Positions 33,613-42,807 are shown, numbered from the stretch's first letter. The stretch: DNA of 64,000 bases from Bacteroidota bacterium (GCA_023251455.1 JAHEYT010000027.1:62001-126000); one strand, 5' to 3'. Notes: generated from the sequence alone by a model not told the origin. A program made the numbers and translations.

Positions 33613-34140
33613 ATGAAAAATTATTTGATGCCTCTGTTTGTGTGTTTTATTGTTGGCTCTTCTTTCTCCCAGTCAGCAAATCCTGATCCGGCGAAATCAG
33701 CCATCCTTGAAAAACTTCACTGGATTATTGAACGATCAGACATGAACAAAGTCAGGTCGGCATTTCAGGAAATTTGCAATGAAAACCATTTTTCAGGGTT
33801 GGTTTCAGGGTTGAAAGATGGGACATACAAAGGAGCCAGTCCTGCCGATAATTACGGTTACAGGCATGAGGTCGTATTTGAAATCAAAGGAGGCAAAATA
33901 GTTTCGATTGATTACGATGAAATTCACACAACCGGGCACGCTAAACAACACGACGAAGACTACTGCAAACGAATGCTACAAAGCGGAACAACTCCGGCAA
34001 TTTCCTATCCGATATATGAAAATCAGATGCTCAAAAAACAAGATTTCAATCAGGTTGATGCTGTAAGTGGAGCCAGCTATTCACAATACCGTTTCAAACT
34101 GGCCATTTTATACGCTATTTTGAATTCAGGACAATTATAA
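33613..34140 (+). CDS. Secreted FMN-binding-domain protein with an ApbE flavinylation motif
   Basis: The 175-residue protein has a signal peptide ending GSSFSQ and an FMN_bind-like domain from about residue 65: GLKDGTYKGASP, VVFEIKGGKIVSIDYDEI, and DAVSGASYS at 149-157. The last fits the Dxx(s/t)gA(T/S) signature in which ApbE attaches FMN through a phosphoester to the final Ser/Thr (here Ser155). This predicts a flavinylated periplasmic or surface electron carrier. No ApbE or redox partner is in the window. It is divergent from the pseudo-phosphatase gene (78 bp apart) and ends in a strong terminator. Confidence 0.78.
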   Translation: MKNYLMPLFVCFIVGSSFSQSANPDPAKSAILEKLHWIIERSDMNKVRSAFQEICNENHFSGLVSGLKDGTYKGASPADNYGYRHEVVFEIKGGKIVSIDYDEIHTTGHAKQHDEDYCKRMLQSGTTPAISYPIYENQMLKKQDFNQVDAVSGASYSQYRFKLAILYAILNSGQL

Positions 34141-34146
34141 AGAAGG

Positions 34147-34196
34147 AAAAAGTCAATAGTCATTAGAAAAGATTTCCCAATGACTATTGACTTTTT
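34147..34196. terminator. Bidirectional terminator between convergent genes
   Basis: A perfect 18-bp stem (34147-34164 with 34179-34196) starts with five A and ends with five T, suiting both directions. A 22-bp block inside it (34151-34172) recurs exactly at 52729-52750 after sprA. Confidence 0.88.
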
Positions 34197-34231
34197 CTTT
34201 CTGGCAACTGAGACCGAACACTGCGACTTTT

Positions 34232-35350
34232 CTACGCAGTTTTCCGGTATCTCAGCACAGCCAAACTCAGAAAGGTAAAACCGAGAATGCAAAGTGCAAC
34301 GAACTCGTGTATCAGATCGCTAAAATTAGAACCTTTGAGCACAACCATGCGCATCACTTTCATAAAGTGAAAAACCGGATTTACTTCGTTAATCAATTGT
34401 GCCCAACGTGGCATACTGTCGACTGGAGTGAAAATACCACCCATCAAAATGAAAATCATCATAAAAAAGTAAGTGACAAACATAACCTGTTGCTGTGTGT
34501 CGGCAAGGGTCGAAACAAATAATCCCAATCCGAGAATTCCCAGAAGATAAAGGATGCCGAATCCAAAAACCAGTCCCAAACTACCCACAATAGGCAGATT
34601 AAATACGACTTTGGCAATCAGCAGTCCGAAAGACAGATCGAAAAGTGCAATGACCACAAAAGGAATCAATTTCCCGGTCAGAAACTGGATCTTCCGGATA
34701 GGTGTAACATTAAGCTGTTCGATGGTTCCTTGTTCCTTTTCTTTCACCAAACTCATTCCGGAGAGAAATAAACCAATGAGCGTGACTAAAATAGCCAGAA
34801 CACCGGGAGCCATATACCATTTGTATTCGAGTTCAGAATTATACCAGAAGCGCGAAACAGCATTGATTTGAGAAGGCGGATTAAATTCGGGCAACCCTTT
34901 CCATTCAGCAATGATATTTTTGTTGAAATCGCGAATTACCGAGGCGGCATACGAATAACCCAACTGGGCAGCCTGCCCGTCGATGGCATTCACCAACAAT
35001 TGCAAACTGGCTTTGTCGTCGCGAATTAAGTTGCGCTCAAATCCTTGAGGAATAACCAAAACCATGTGATCTTTATTTTTCAGAATTTCTTTTTCGCCTT
35101 CCTCCGGATCGAACGAAGTGTTGTTAATGGTGAAAAATGGCGAAGCATCTAATTTGGATGCCAATTCGCGCGAAGTAGACGACATATCTTTATCGACCAG
35201 AAAAATATTGACATTCTTCAGATCATAGGTGGCAGCGAATACCAAAACCAACATCTGCATTAATGGAATCATGATGATCATCCGAAGCATCGCTTTATTC
35301 CGCTTAACCTGAATAAACTCTTTCTGTATAACGTAAAATATTGTTTTCAT
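34232..35350 (-). CDS. ABC-2 type exporter permease (distal copy)
   Basis: A 372-residue inner-membrane permease of the YbhR/YhhJ type: one N-terminal membrane helix, a large periplasmic domain (residues about 40-175), then five helices (for example ILVTLIGLFLSGMSLVKEKE and LGIGLYLLG-like segments) ending in a cytosolic tail. The MSLVKEKEQGTIEQLNVTP segment is the hallmark coupling region of ABC-2 exporters. It is the last gene of the TetR-controlled export operon and pairs with the similar permease just upstream, 89 bp apart, to form a heterodimer. Confidence 0.88.
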   Translation of the reverse strand: MKTIFYVIQKEFIQVKRNKAMLRMIIMIPLMQMLVLVFAATYDLKNVNIFLVDKDMSSTSRELASKLDASPFFTINNTSFDPEEGEKEILKNKDHMVLVIPQGFERNLIRDDKASLQLLVNAIDGQAAQLGYSYAASVIRDFNKNIIAEWKGLPEFNPPSQINAVSRFWYNSELEYKWYMAPGVLAILVTLIGLFLSGMSLVKEKEQGTIEQLNVTPIRKIQFLTGKLIPFVVIALFDLSFGLLIAKVVFNLPIVGSLGLVFGFGILYLLGILGLGLFVSTLADTQQQVMFVTYFFMMIFILMGGIFTPVDSMPRWAQLINEVNPVFHFMKVMRMVVLKGSNFSDLIHEFVALCILGFTFLSLAVLRYRKTA

Positions 35351-35439
35351 AGATGAGTGTCTAAAGTTTGGAGTTCTGAGTGTCTAGAGTTAAGAAACCA
35401 CAATTTTAGGCACTCCGAACTCTAGCTCCCTCTGAACTT

Positions 35440-36549
35440 TTATTCTAATCTTATTTTGAAATTCTTAATGCTCAACGCGATAAACACAAAGGTCATGAAC
35501 ATCAGAATTAGCGTTTCTTTCCAAACGAACATGATGCCGGTTCCTTTCAGCATGATGTTTTTAATGATCACGATAAACCATCGCGGCGGCATGGCGTGAC
35601 TCAGAATTCGCAGCGGAAGTGGCATATTTTCGATCGGAAACATAAATCCTGAAAGCAAGATGGTGGGCAACATCAGTGCAAGTACCGAAATGAACATGGC
35701 CACCATTTGATTGGGAGCAACGGTCGAAATCAGGATTCCCAAACTGAGCGCCATCAGGATAAACAAAAAACTTTCGGCCATTAGAAAAATGAAACTGCCT
35801 TTAATTGGAACACCAAAGAAAAACACGCCAATAATAATGATTGTCAACGCATTAATAAACGACAACAACAAATATGGAGTCACTTTTCCCAACACAATCT
35901 GAATAGGTTTCAGTGGCGAAGCAAGCAACACCTCCATCGTTCCCAATTCCTTTTCTTTACTGATCGAAATGGATGTCATCATGGCCGAAATCAGCATCAA
36001 AATCATAGCCATGATTCCGGGTACAAACATGTAAACGCTTTTCAGTCCTTCGTTATACAGCATCCGCACTTCTGTATTGATCTGGTTGGGCAACTGAATA
36101 TTCTGAAGTTTTTCCTTTTTCACGTAGTCGTTGATGATTCCTGAAGCATAACTAGTCAAGATTCGCGCGGTGTTTGGATCGGAAGCATCAGCCAGCAGCT
36201 GGACATCGGCTCTCCCGTCACGTTCCAGGTTTTGTTCAAAATTGGATCCGAAGGTGACCACCATTTTTACCTTTCCTTTCCGGAAAACATCTTCCACATC
36301 GTCGCCGGGTAGCAATTCTTCGCTCATTACAAAATAGCCGGAAGACATTAATTTGGAGGTTATTTCTCGTGTTGTATTGTCGTGCGACTGATCGAGAATG
36401 GCAATTCGTGAATTCTGAATATCGGTATTGATCACTTTTCCAAAAAGCAGCAATTGGACAATTGGTAAAATAAAAATGATCATCATCGTTCGAGGATCGC
36501 GAAAAATATGTAAAAATTCTTTCCGGAGAAAACCTATAAATTGTTTCAT
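35440..36549 (-). CDS. ABC-2 type exporter permease (proximal copy)
   Basis: A 369-residue permease with the same layout as the next one: an N-terminal helix (TMMIIFILPIVQLLLFGKVI), a periplasmic domain, then five helices after ISISKEKELGTMEVLLASPL. The two permeases are alike but not identical, as in YbhS/YbhR. Together with the two upstream ATPases they make an exporter for drugs or envelope components. The transported substrate is unknown. Confidence 0.9.
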   Translation of the reverse strand: MKQFIGFLRKEFLHIFRDPRTMMIIFILPIVQLLLFGKVINTDIQNSRIAILDQSHDNTTREITSKLMSSGYFVMSEELLPGDDVEDVFRKGKVKMVVTFGSNFEQNLERDGRADVQLLADASDPNTARILTSYASGIINDYVKKEKLQNIQLPNQINTEVRMLYNEGLKSVYMFVPGIMAMILMLISAMMTSISISKEKELGTMEVLLASPLKPIQIVLGKVTPYLLLSFINALTIIIIGVFFFGVPIKGSFIFLMAESFLFILMALSLGILISTVAPNQMVAMFISVLALMLPTILLSGFMFPIENMPLPLRILSHAMPPRWFIVIIKNIMLKGTGIMFVWKETLILMFMTFVFIALSIKNFKIRLE

Positions 36550-36612
36550 ATATCGTGTTCAATATTTTATCAGGTAGAGACGTAACATTTTACGTTTCTA
36601 CAATCGAATGAT

Positions 36613-37341
36613 TTATTCTGCATTTCGTGCAATCTTCAGGAAAACTTCGTCCATGTTTTTGGCTGCGTATTGTTTTTTCAGGTTTTCGGGCGTGTCAAGT
36701 GCTTCTATTCGTCCCTCGTTCATGATCGAAACCCGGTTGCAATATTCGGCTTCGTCCATATAGTGAGTGGTTACAAAAACGGTAATTCCACGGTCGGAAG
36801 CTTCGTAAATCAGATCCCAGAATTTACGTCGGGTAATCGGGTCAACGCCACCAGTTGGCTCATCGAGAAATACAATTTTCGGATCGTGAAAAATAGCCAC
36901 CGAAAAGGCCAGTTTTTGTTTCCATCCCAATGGCAGCGAGCCAATCAGAGAATCTTTAGCCGATTCAATATCCAGATTTTTGAGTAGAATTTCTTGTTTG
37001 GCTTTTCGCTCGGAAGGTGAGATTCCGTAAATTCCGGAGAAAAACCGGATGTTTTCAGCAATGGTCAAGTCTTCGTATAACGAGAATTTCTGGCTCATGT
37101 AACCAATGCTCCGTTTTATTTTTTCAGTTTCCTTGTATATGTCGAACCCTGCTACTTTTGCTTCTCCTGAAGTGGGTGCTGAAAGTCCGCAAAGAATCTT
37201 CATTGCCGTAGTTTTCCCGGCACCATTGGCTCCCAGAAATCCGAATATTTCACCCTGGTACACATCAAAATTCAGGTGGTCGTTGGCAACGAACGAACCA
37301 AATTTCTTGACCAGATTGCGTACTTCAATTACTTTTTCCAT
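36613..37341 (-). CDS. ABC transporter ATP-binding protein (second ATPase)
   Basis: The 242-residue nucleotide-binding subunit has Walker A GANGAGKTT, Q-loop YMSQKFSLYEDLT, Walker B IVFLDEPTGGVD and the switch His in VTTHYMDEAE. The signature motif is SLPLGWKQK instead of LSGGQ, the degenerate form usual for one of the two ATPases of YbhF/YhiH-type exporters. ATG at 37341 follows the upstream stop by 34 bp; a longer frame to 37431 overlaps the other ATPase gene. It probably pairs with the canonical ATPase of the next gene. Confidence 0.9.
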   Translation of the reverse strand: MEKVIEVRNLVKKFGSFVANDHLNFDVYQGEIFGFLGANGAGKTTAMKILCGLSAPTSGEAKVAGFDIYKETEKIKRSIGYMSQKFSLYEDLTIAENIRFFSGIYGISPSERKAKQEILLKNLDIESAKDSLIGSLPLGWKQKLAFSVAIFHDPKIVFLDEPTGGVDPITRRKFWDLIYEASDRGITVFVTTHYMDEAEYCNRVSIMNEGRIEALDTPENLKKQYAAKNMDEVFLKIARNAE

Positions 37342-37375
37342 TTCTAATTTCTTTTTTACTGAATAATGCAACTGA

Positions 37376-38281
37376 TCACTGTGTTTGTAGCAGCTCCATA
37401 AACACATCTTCGATGGTTGGCTGTATATCAAAAACCTCCAGTTCAGCGTGATCCTTCTTCATGAGATAGTTTTCAAATTCGGCAGCTTCCACTTCATCCT
37501 CTTTCCCGGTCACATGCAGGTACTGACCAAATGCAAAGGCAGAATCGGTCTTTTCGTACGACCGCAAATCCTGAATCAACCGGTGCATGTCGTTTGATTT
37601 TATGGCATACAATTTTCGGGTGTAATTTTCAACCAGTTTTTGAGGCGTGTCAATATCCAGCACTTTCCCTTTCTGCATTAGCGCCACGCGGTTACAAATC
37701 ATCGCTTCGTCCATGTAAGGTGTCGACACTAAAATAGTTATACCTTTTTGTTGAAGTTTTTTAAGCATCTCCCAGAATTCCTTGCGTGAAACAGCGTCAA
37801 CGCCAGTGGTTGGTTCGTCCAAAACCAATATTTCAGGTTTATGGATCAGCGCACACGACAAAGCCAGCTTTTGCTTCATCCCTCCTGAAAGTTTTCCGGC
37901 CAAACGATTTTTGAAAGGTTCGATCTGAATATAGATGTCGTGAATCAGATCGTAATTTTCGGCAACAGTAGTCTTAAAAACAGTTGCAAAAAAGTTCAGG
38001 TTTTCTTCAACCGTCAGGTCCTGATACAATGAAAACCGCCCGGGCATGTATCCAACTATATTCCTGATTTTTTTGTAGTCTTTGATCACATCGAAGCCAT
38101 TCATGGACGCAATACCTTGGTCTTGAATGAGCAAAGTCATCAGGATTCGCATCAGTGTTGTTTTGCCTGCGCCATCGGGACCAATCAGTCCAAACAGTTC
38201 GCCTTTCTTCACATCAAGCGAAATGTCGCGAACGGCCTGAACATCTTTATAAGATTTGCTGATATGTTGAATGCTGATCAT
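37376..38281 (-). CDS. ABC transporter ATP-binding protein (first ATPase)
   Basis: A 301-residue subunit with canonical Walker A GPDGAGKTT, signature LSGGMKQKL, Walker B LVLDEPTTGVD, and a C-terminal extension of about 80 residues (KTDSAFAFGQYLHVTGKED). The usual switch His reads VSTPYMDEA here, with Pro in place of His, so this site may hydrolyse ATP poorly. The other ATPase has a normal His but a degenerate signature motif, so the pair looks complementary: one full site and one impaired. It is the fourth gene of the export operon. Confidence 0.9.
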   Translation of the reverse strand: MISIQHISKSYKDVQAVRDISLDVKKGELFGLIGPDGAGKTTLMRILMTLLIQDQGIASMNGFDVIKDYKKIRNIVGYMPGRFSLYQDLTVEENLNFFATVFKTTVAENYDLIHDIYIQIEPFKNRLAGKLSGGMKQKLALSCALIHKPEILVLDEPTTGVDAVSRKEFWEMLKKLQQKGITILVSTPYMDEAMICNRVALMQKGKVLDIDTPQKLVENYTRKLYAIKSNDMHRLIQDLRSYEKTDSAFAFGQYLHVTGKEDEVEAAEFENYLMKKDHAELEVFDIQPTIEDVFMELLQTQ

Positions 38282-38351
38282 TACCGAAGGTTTGATTTAC
38301 TGAAGGACTGAATTACAGATTTCATACGATTTGCCATATGTTTACTGAACA

Positions 38352-39230
38352 CTAAAACACCACTTCCCCAGGCATTCCGATTTTCAGGGAACCATCGTTA
38401 GGAACTACTATTTTTACGGCATACATGAGTTTTACACGTTCTTCTTTGGTCTGAATGATCTTGGGCGTGAATTCTGATTCCGACGAAATCCAGGTGATTT
38501 TTCCGCTCATGGTTTGCATTTCTTTGGCATCCGAATCGATCAGCACTTTTACGTCACTTCCAAGTTTTACATTTGAAAGTTGGGTTCCTGAAACATAAAC
38601 TTTCAGTTCGAGATTGCTTAAATCGGCCATTTTCAGAACAGGTTTGCCCGGAGTTGCCAATTCGCCATTTTCAAGATAAGTTTCTAATACAGTTCCTTTG
38701 GTCGGGCTGTTGATGCGACATTTGGTCAACTGTTCGCTGATCAAATCCAACTGCCGATTGACGACTTCCATTTCGCTGCCAATCAGTTGAAATTGAGTGT
38801 TAGTTGCTAAAATCTGTTTATCCAGAACGTTCATTTGCCCATTAATATCGTCGATCTGTTGTTGAGTTGCAGCTTTGTCGGCAAACATTTTGGCAATGCG
38901 TTGCTGGGTAGTTGACACATTCTTTTTTTGCTCTTTCAGCACATTGATCTGAGCCGAAACATTTTGTTTTTTTGTTTCACTGGCTTCAAGTTGAGCCTGT
39001 GTTTGCATCTTTTTCAGGTAAAGTTCAGTCGTGTCAATCAGGGCTATAAGTTTACCCGCATCAATCTGATCGCCCTGTTTTGCTTCCATCTTGAGCAATT
39101 TCCCGGGCATTTCCGAAGAAACGATAGTTTCAACGGCTTCAAAGTTCCCATACGCATCCGATTTTTTCTCGCCGTTTTTGCAGGCTCCAAATGCCAGAAA
39201 AGCCAATGCTATTAGTTGTAGTTTTTTCAT
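38352..39230 (-). CDS. HlyD-type periplasmic adaptor lipoprotein
   Basis: The 292-residue membrane fusion protein links the ABC exporter to the outer-membrane channel. The N-terminus carries a lipobox (LAFGAC, Cys at about 18), so it is lipid-anchored. A biotinyl-lipoyl half (ETIVSSEMPGKLLKMEAKQG) is followed by a long coiled coil (residues about 75-170, rich in Gln/Lys/Glu) and the second half plus a beta barrel (VLKMADLSNLELKVYVSGTQ). ATG at 39230 is preferred over a TTG two codons upstream. Confidence 0.92.
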   Translation of the reverse strand: MKKLQLIALAFLAFGACKNGEKKSDAYGNFEAVETIVSSEMPGKLLKMEAKQGDQIDAGKLIALIDTTELYLKKMQTQAQLEASETKKQNVSAQINVLKEQKKNVSTTQQRIAKMFADKAATQQQIDDINGQMNVLDKQILATNTQFQLIGSEMEVVNRQLDLISEQLTKCRINSPTKGTVLETYLENGELATPGKPVLKMADLSNLELKVYVSGTQLSNVKLGSDVKVLIDSDAKEMQTMSGKITWISSESEFTPKIIQTKEERVKLMYAVKIVVPNDGSLKIGMPGEVVF

Positions 39231-39289
39231 ATTCAATGTGTTTATATCTGTTTTTTTAATTCATCATTTATAATTTATCATTCAACATT

Positions 39290-40555
39290 TCACTGGTTTC
39301 CCCTGATGTTCTTCAACTTAATCTGCGCTTCTTTTAACTGGATTTTCCGGGTTTCGAGCATCAGCCGAGCCGTTGTTTCCGCATTCAAATCCTGAATATA
39401 ATCGGCCATGGTGATGGCTCCGTTTTCAAGTTTCGATGCCGTTGTTTTGGTGATCCGTTCCCGAATTACTATCAATTGCTGATCTGTTTTTAGCAATTCA
39501 GCAATCTGATTAATTTGTTTGTTCTGTTGGTCGGTAGCCAAATCGATATTTCGGACAAACGATTCCTGTTTGGTTTGCACAATGTCCTGCTGAAGTTTAA
39601 TCATTTGTTTTTGGCGGCTGGTTGTTTTCCAATCCAGCACATTCCAGCTAAAACCAAGACCAACCAAATAATAGGTATCAAATTCATTATTCAGCATATT
39701 CAATCCCGGTTTTCCGTATCCGGCCTGACCAAAACCAAACAATTTTGGGTTGCGTTGTTTTTGAAGAATTTCAGAATTGGCATTCAACAGTTCGTTTTGT
39801 TTGCTGAACAAATCCAGTTCTGGCCGTTTCAATTGCAGATTGGTGACAGCAAGTTCTTCAGGTAATTTCAGATTATTCAGTTGTTCGGTAGTTTTTCCTG
39901 TCAGTATCGACAATGCGTACAAAACAGTTTCCTTATTGCTTTTCAATTCGATAACCAATTGTTCTGTTTTAATAAGTTCGGCGAGTAATTGGTCCAATTC
40001 TGACAACAAAACCATTCCGTTATTCACTGCCGATTCCAGAATCTTTCGGCGTTCGCCAAGCGTTTCAGTTTTCTTTTCCAGAATTTTCAAGTTCTCCTGA
40101 ATCAGGAAAGAAGTGAAGAAAAACTGGTTCACCTTTTCTTTAACCTGATACAATTCAACTTCGGTCTGCTGAAGGTTTCCTGCATTCTCTGTATTGTTTA
40201 TCAGCTCTTTGGCTTTGCTCAAACCTCCGTCCCAAATCGTCTGTTTAAAATCGAGGTAAAACTTATACTGGTCTTTGTCAACCGATGGAATATTAATGTT
40301 TGGCAACGAGATTCCAATTTTGGTTACAGCCGATTGGTAAGTAGCCTGGCCATTCAGATTGACCTGAGGCAAAAAGTTGGTGGCATTGTTTTCGTTTTTA
40401 AGATCCAGAATTTGTTGGTACAAATCCAACTGTTTCAAAACCGGGTGGTTTTCGCGTGCCCAGGTTTGGCATTGTTCCAAAGTCACTGCTTCCTGAGCCA
40501 TCAGCAGATGGATCGGGAAAAGCAGCGCTGCGAACATGAGTTTAATTGTTTTCAT
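39290..40555 (-). CDS. TolC-type outer-membrane efflux channel
   Basis: A 421-residue outer-membrane factor with a signal peptide ending FPIHLLMAQ and the OEP repeat pattern: EQCQTWARENHPVLKQLDLY in the first half and YYLVGLGFSWNVLDWKTTSR in the second, with long alpha-helical coiled regions between. Length is normal. It provides the exit duct for the exporter operon and follows the TetR gene by 12 bp, so it is under the repressor's control. Confidence 0.92.
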   Translation of the reverse strand: MKTIKLMFAALLFPIHLLMAQEAVTLEQCQTWARENHPVLKQLDLYQQILDLKNENNATNFLPQVNLNGQATYQSAVTKIGISLPNINIPSVDKDQYKFYLDFKQTIWDGGLSKAKELINNTENAGNLQQTEVELYQVKEKVNQFFFTSFLIQENLKILEKKTETLGERRKILESAVNNGMVLLSELDQLLAELIKTEQLVIELKSNKETVLYALSILTGKTTEQLNNLKLPEELAVTNLQLKRPELDLFSKQNELLNANSEILQKQRNPKLFGFGQAGYGKPGLNMLNNEFDTYYLVGLGFSWNVLDWKTTSRQKQMIKLQQDIVQTKQESFVRNIDLATDQQNKQINQIAELLKTDQQLIVIRERITKTTASKLENGAITMADYIQDLNAETTARLMLETRKIQLKEAQIKLKNIRGNQ

Positions 40556-40567
40556 GTATACTGAATT

Positions 40568-41182
40568 TTAATTTTTAATCACGATGGCATCGATCACGAA
40601 CTTTTTAATTACTGGTGCCCGTTCCGCATAAAACGCTTCGAGTGCAACCTGATCGTCTTTAAAGAGCACAAAACTGACCAATGGCCGGGCTGCGAATGGG
40701 AAAATACACATCGAAATGATGTTGGCAGCCAGATGCCGGGGTGGCATTTGAATGATTTCTCCACGATCCATGGCTAATTGAATGTGATCGAAAATAGTTT
40801 GCGGATTTAAGCCAAATTTGATGACGATCTTGAATAGCCCTGATGGATCTCGGCTTAGTTCTTTCATTACAAAACCGGGAATAAAGGGATGTTTAATCAG
40901 CAAATCGATGTAGGCATCAATGACCTGTTCAATTTTGGTTACGATAGGTTCATCGGATTGTACAATTCGGGTGATTTTAGGGAATGCAAATTTGATGATT
41001 TCTGCAAAAATAGCTTCAAACAACCGTTCTTTCGACCTGAAATAGTAGTGCAACAAGGCTTTATTAATTCCGGCTGCATCGGCAATTTCCTGCATCCTGG
41101 CACCTTCCATTCCTTTGGCAACAAACACATTTTTAGCTGCTTCCAGAATTTTATCTTCAGTACTGTCTTTCTTTGTTTCCAT
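40568..41182 (-). CDS. TetR-family transcriptional repressor of the export operon
   Basis: The 204-residue regulator has an N-terminal helix-turn-helix (MQEIADAAGINKALLHYYFR, residues about 30-49) and a ligand-binding helical domain. It is the first gene of the operon, followed by tolC, the adaptor and the ABC genes, and probably represses its own promoter until an exported compound binds. A matching palindrome lies about 90 bp upstream. Confidence 0.92.
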   Translation of the reverse strand: METKKDSTEDKILEAAKNVFVAKGMEGARMQEIADAAGINKALLHYYFRSKERLFEAIFAEIIKFAFPKITRIVQSDEPIVTKIEQVIDAYIDLLIKHPFIPGFVMKELSRDPSGLFKIVIKFGLNPQTIFDHIQLAMDRGEIIQMPPRHLAANIISMCIFPFAARPLVSFVLFKDDQVALEAFYAERAPVIKKFVIDAIVIKN

Positions 41183-41554
41183 TTTACTTTCAAGTTTAAC
41201 TAACTGATTAAATCATGTGGTCAAAAATAAAACCTGGAAATGAATTTACCAAATGTTTTAACCAAAATATTTAACCATCTGGTTAAGTATTTACAATTGC
41301 CAGATCCCCAACTACATATTAGATATTTTGCGATTATTTAATAATGTAGATTCCAGGACAAATAGGTAAACAATCCGGATAGAATAATATGTAATAACCT
41401 TTTGCGATACGTTAGAATTATTTAACCCATTTAAACAGATCAGGGTGGTATTTTTTTCTACAAAAAATGATAAATTTGATCTGATACAAATCAATATGTA
41501 TCCAATAAACGTTATGTGTTCAGAATTAGAATAGTAACCTTAAAAATTACAGCT
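41183..41554. other. Gene-free region upstream of the tetR-like gene
   Basis: This is 372 bp of AT-rich sequence between the divergent tetR-like gene and the small Lys-rich gene. It holds the operator candidates at 41271-41286 and around 41195-41212 (an imperfect TTAACTAACTGATTAA) and otherwise nothing I can name. Confidence 0.45.
41271..41286. promoter_or_regulatory. Candidate TetR operator
   Basis: The perfect palindrome TTAACCA-TC-TGGTTAA is 85 bp before the tetR-like start. A half-site-like TTTTAACCAAAA lies at about 41256-41267. The dyad size suits TetR dimers. Confidence 0.6.
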
Positions 41555-41656
41555 ATGGCAAAAGGAGTAGATACCCGAAAAAACGAAAAAAAGGAGCCTA
41601 CAAAAACATTAAAGGAAAAAAGACTAGAGAAAAAAGCTAAAAAAGACAAGAAATAG
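41555..41656 (+). CDS. Very small Lys-rich protein (33 residues)
   Basis: The frame starts MAKGVDTRKNEKKEPTKTLK and ends ...KKAKKDKK. More than a third of residues are Lys, with no hydrophobic segment, so it is highly basic and probably unstructured, able to bind nucleic acid or ribosomes. Similar short Lys-rich proteins beginning MAKG are, from memory, common and unnamed in Bacteroidota. A terminator follows within 50 bp, which supports a real gene. No function can be assigned. Confidence 0.7.
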   Translation: MAKGVDTRKNEKKEPTKTLKEKRLEKKAKKDKK

Positions 41657-41705
41657 AGTCTGTTTTACTTTTTCTATTTTAAGTCTTTTCGTTGAGCAGG
41701 GAGCC

Positions 41706-41729
41706 GGAGCTATTATATAGTCCAGCTCC
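41706..41729 (+). terminator. Terminator after the small Lys-rich gene
   Basis: GGAGCT at 41706-41711 pairs with AGCTCC at 41724-41729, followed by TTGTTTTTTT. Confidence 0.7.
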
Positions 41730-41849
41730 TTGTTTTTTTGTAAAAAGTTGAACCTATATCATTATTGCCTTTAGCGATACATAATTCTAAATATTTACTT
41801 ATCTTTCAGCACCTAAATTCACACACAACACACTAAATCTATTTCAACC

Positions 41850-42668
41850 ATGAATAAAATTTCTGCAAGACTCATTCTTCTGGTTTTTGTTTTGGGTATC
41901 GTTTCAGCATGTAGTTCGCCAAAACCCAAAAATGAAGGTTGGATTCAACTGTTTAACGGAAAAGATCTGAACGACTGGAATATAAAAATTACAGGCTTCC
42001 CATTGAATGAAAACTTTGGAAATACATTCCGGGTTGAGGATGGGTTATTGAAAGTCCGATACGATCAGTATCAAAAGTTTGACGATCATTTCGCTCATAT
42101 CTTTTACAAATGTCCGTATTCACATTACAAAATACGTGTCGAATATCGTTTTGTGGGCGAACAATGCGCTGGTGGTGCTGGCTGGGCATACCGCAATAGT
42201 GGCATCATGGTGCATGGTCAAACTGCTGAGAGTATGGAATTAAACCAGGACTTTCCGGTGTCAATCGAAGTTCAACTGTTAGGCGGAAACGGGAAAGATG
42301 AACGTCAAACACTCAACGTGTGTACTCCGGGCACAAATATCGTTTTGAACGATTCTTTGTGGACACAGCATTGTACCAATTCAACTTCAAAAACCTATCA
42401 TGGCGACCAATGGGTAACTGTTGAAGTTGAGGTTCAGGGCGATTCGATTATCAAGCACATCATCGACGGACAAGTAGTTATGGAATATACTAAACCTCAG
42501 TTAGACGACCGCGATCCGAATTACCAGAAATTGCTTCCTCCTGATGGTAATAAACTACTTACAAAAGGTACTATTTCACTTCAGGGTGAAAGTAATCCGG
42601 TTGATTTCCGTAAGGTTGAATTACTGAATTTAGGCGACGATTGCGACGAAACAGCGGTTACGAAATAG
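41850..42668 (+). CDS. DUF1080 (3-keto-disaccharide hydrolase domain) lipoprotein
   Basis: A 272-residue exported lipoprotein: signal peptide with lipobox (GIVSAC, Cys at about 21), then the DUF1080 concanavalin-like fold. Typical segments are WIQLFNGKDLNDWNIKITG, YRNSGIMVHGQ and VEVEVQGDSIIKHIIDGQVV. Family members act on, or bind, glycans such as 3-keto-glucosides; here no oxidoreductase partner is adjacent, so the substrate is open. Four Cys residues in the core may form disulfides. A long terminator follows. Confidence 0.9.
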   Translation: MNKISARLILLVFVLGIVSACSSPKPKNEGWIQLFNGKDLNDWNIKITGFPLNENFGNTFRVEDGLLKVRYDQYQKFDDHFAHIFYKCPYSHYKIRVEYRFVGEQCAGGAGWAYRNSGIMVHGQTAESMELNQDFPVSIEVQLLGGNGKDERQTLNVCTPGTNIVLNDSLWTQHCTNSTSKTYHGDQWVTVEVEVQGDSIIKHIIDGQVVMEYTKPQLDDRDPNYQKLLPPDGNKLLTKGTISLQGESNPVDFRKVELLNLGDDCDETAVTK

Positions 42669-42688
42669 GTGCTTTCTGCACAATATCT

Positions 42689-42734
42689 AAAATGAAAAGA
42701 TCCGACCTTAATCAAGGTCGGATCTTTTCATTTT
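42689..42734 (+). terminator. Long terminator after the DUF1080 gene
   Basis: A perfect 21-bp stem (42689-42709 with 42714-42734) has a 4-nt loop. It begins with A-rich and ends with T-rich sequence. Confidence 0.9.
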
Positions 42735-42807
42735 TACTGCTTAGACATTGAAATCCGTTTCTGAGCATTTTTTCGTAACTTGCATGTACTTTTTAAGTTC
42801 AAAAGCT

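Noticed and set aside
37342-37431. Longer start for the second ABC ATPase
   Set aside because: It overlaps the first ATPase gene and precedes the conserved N-terminus of the family.
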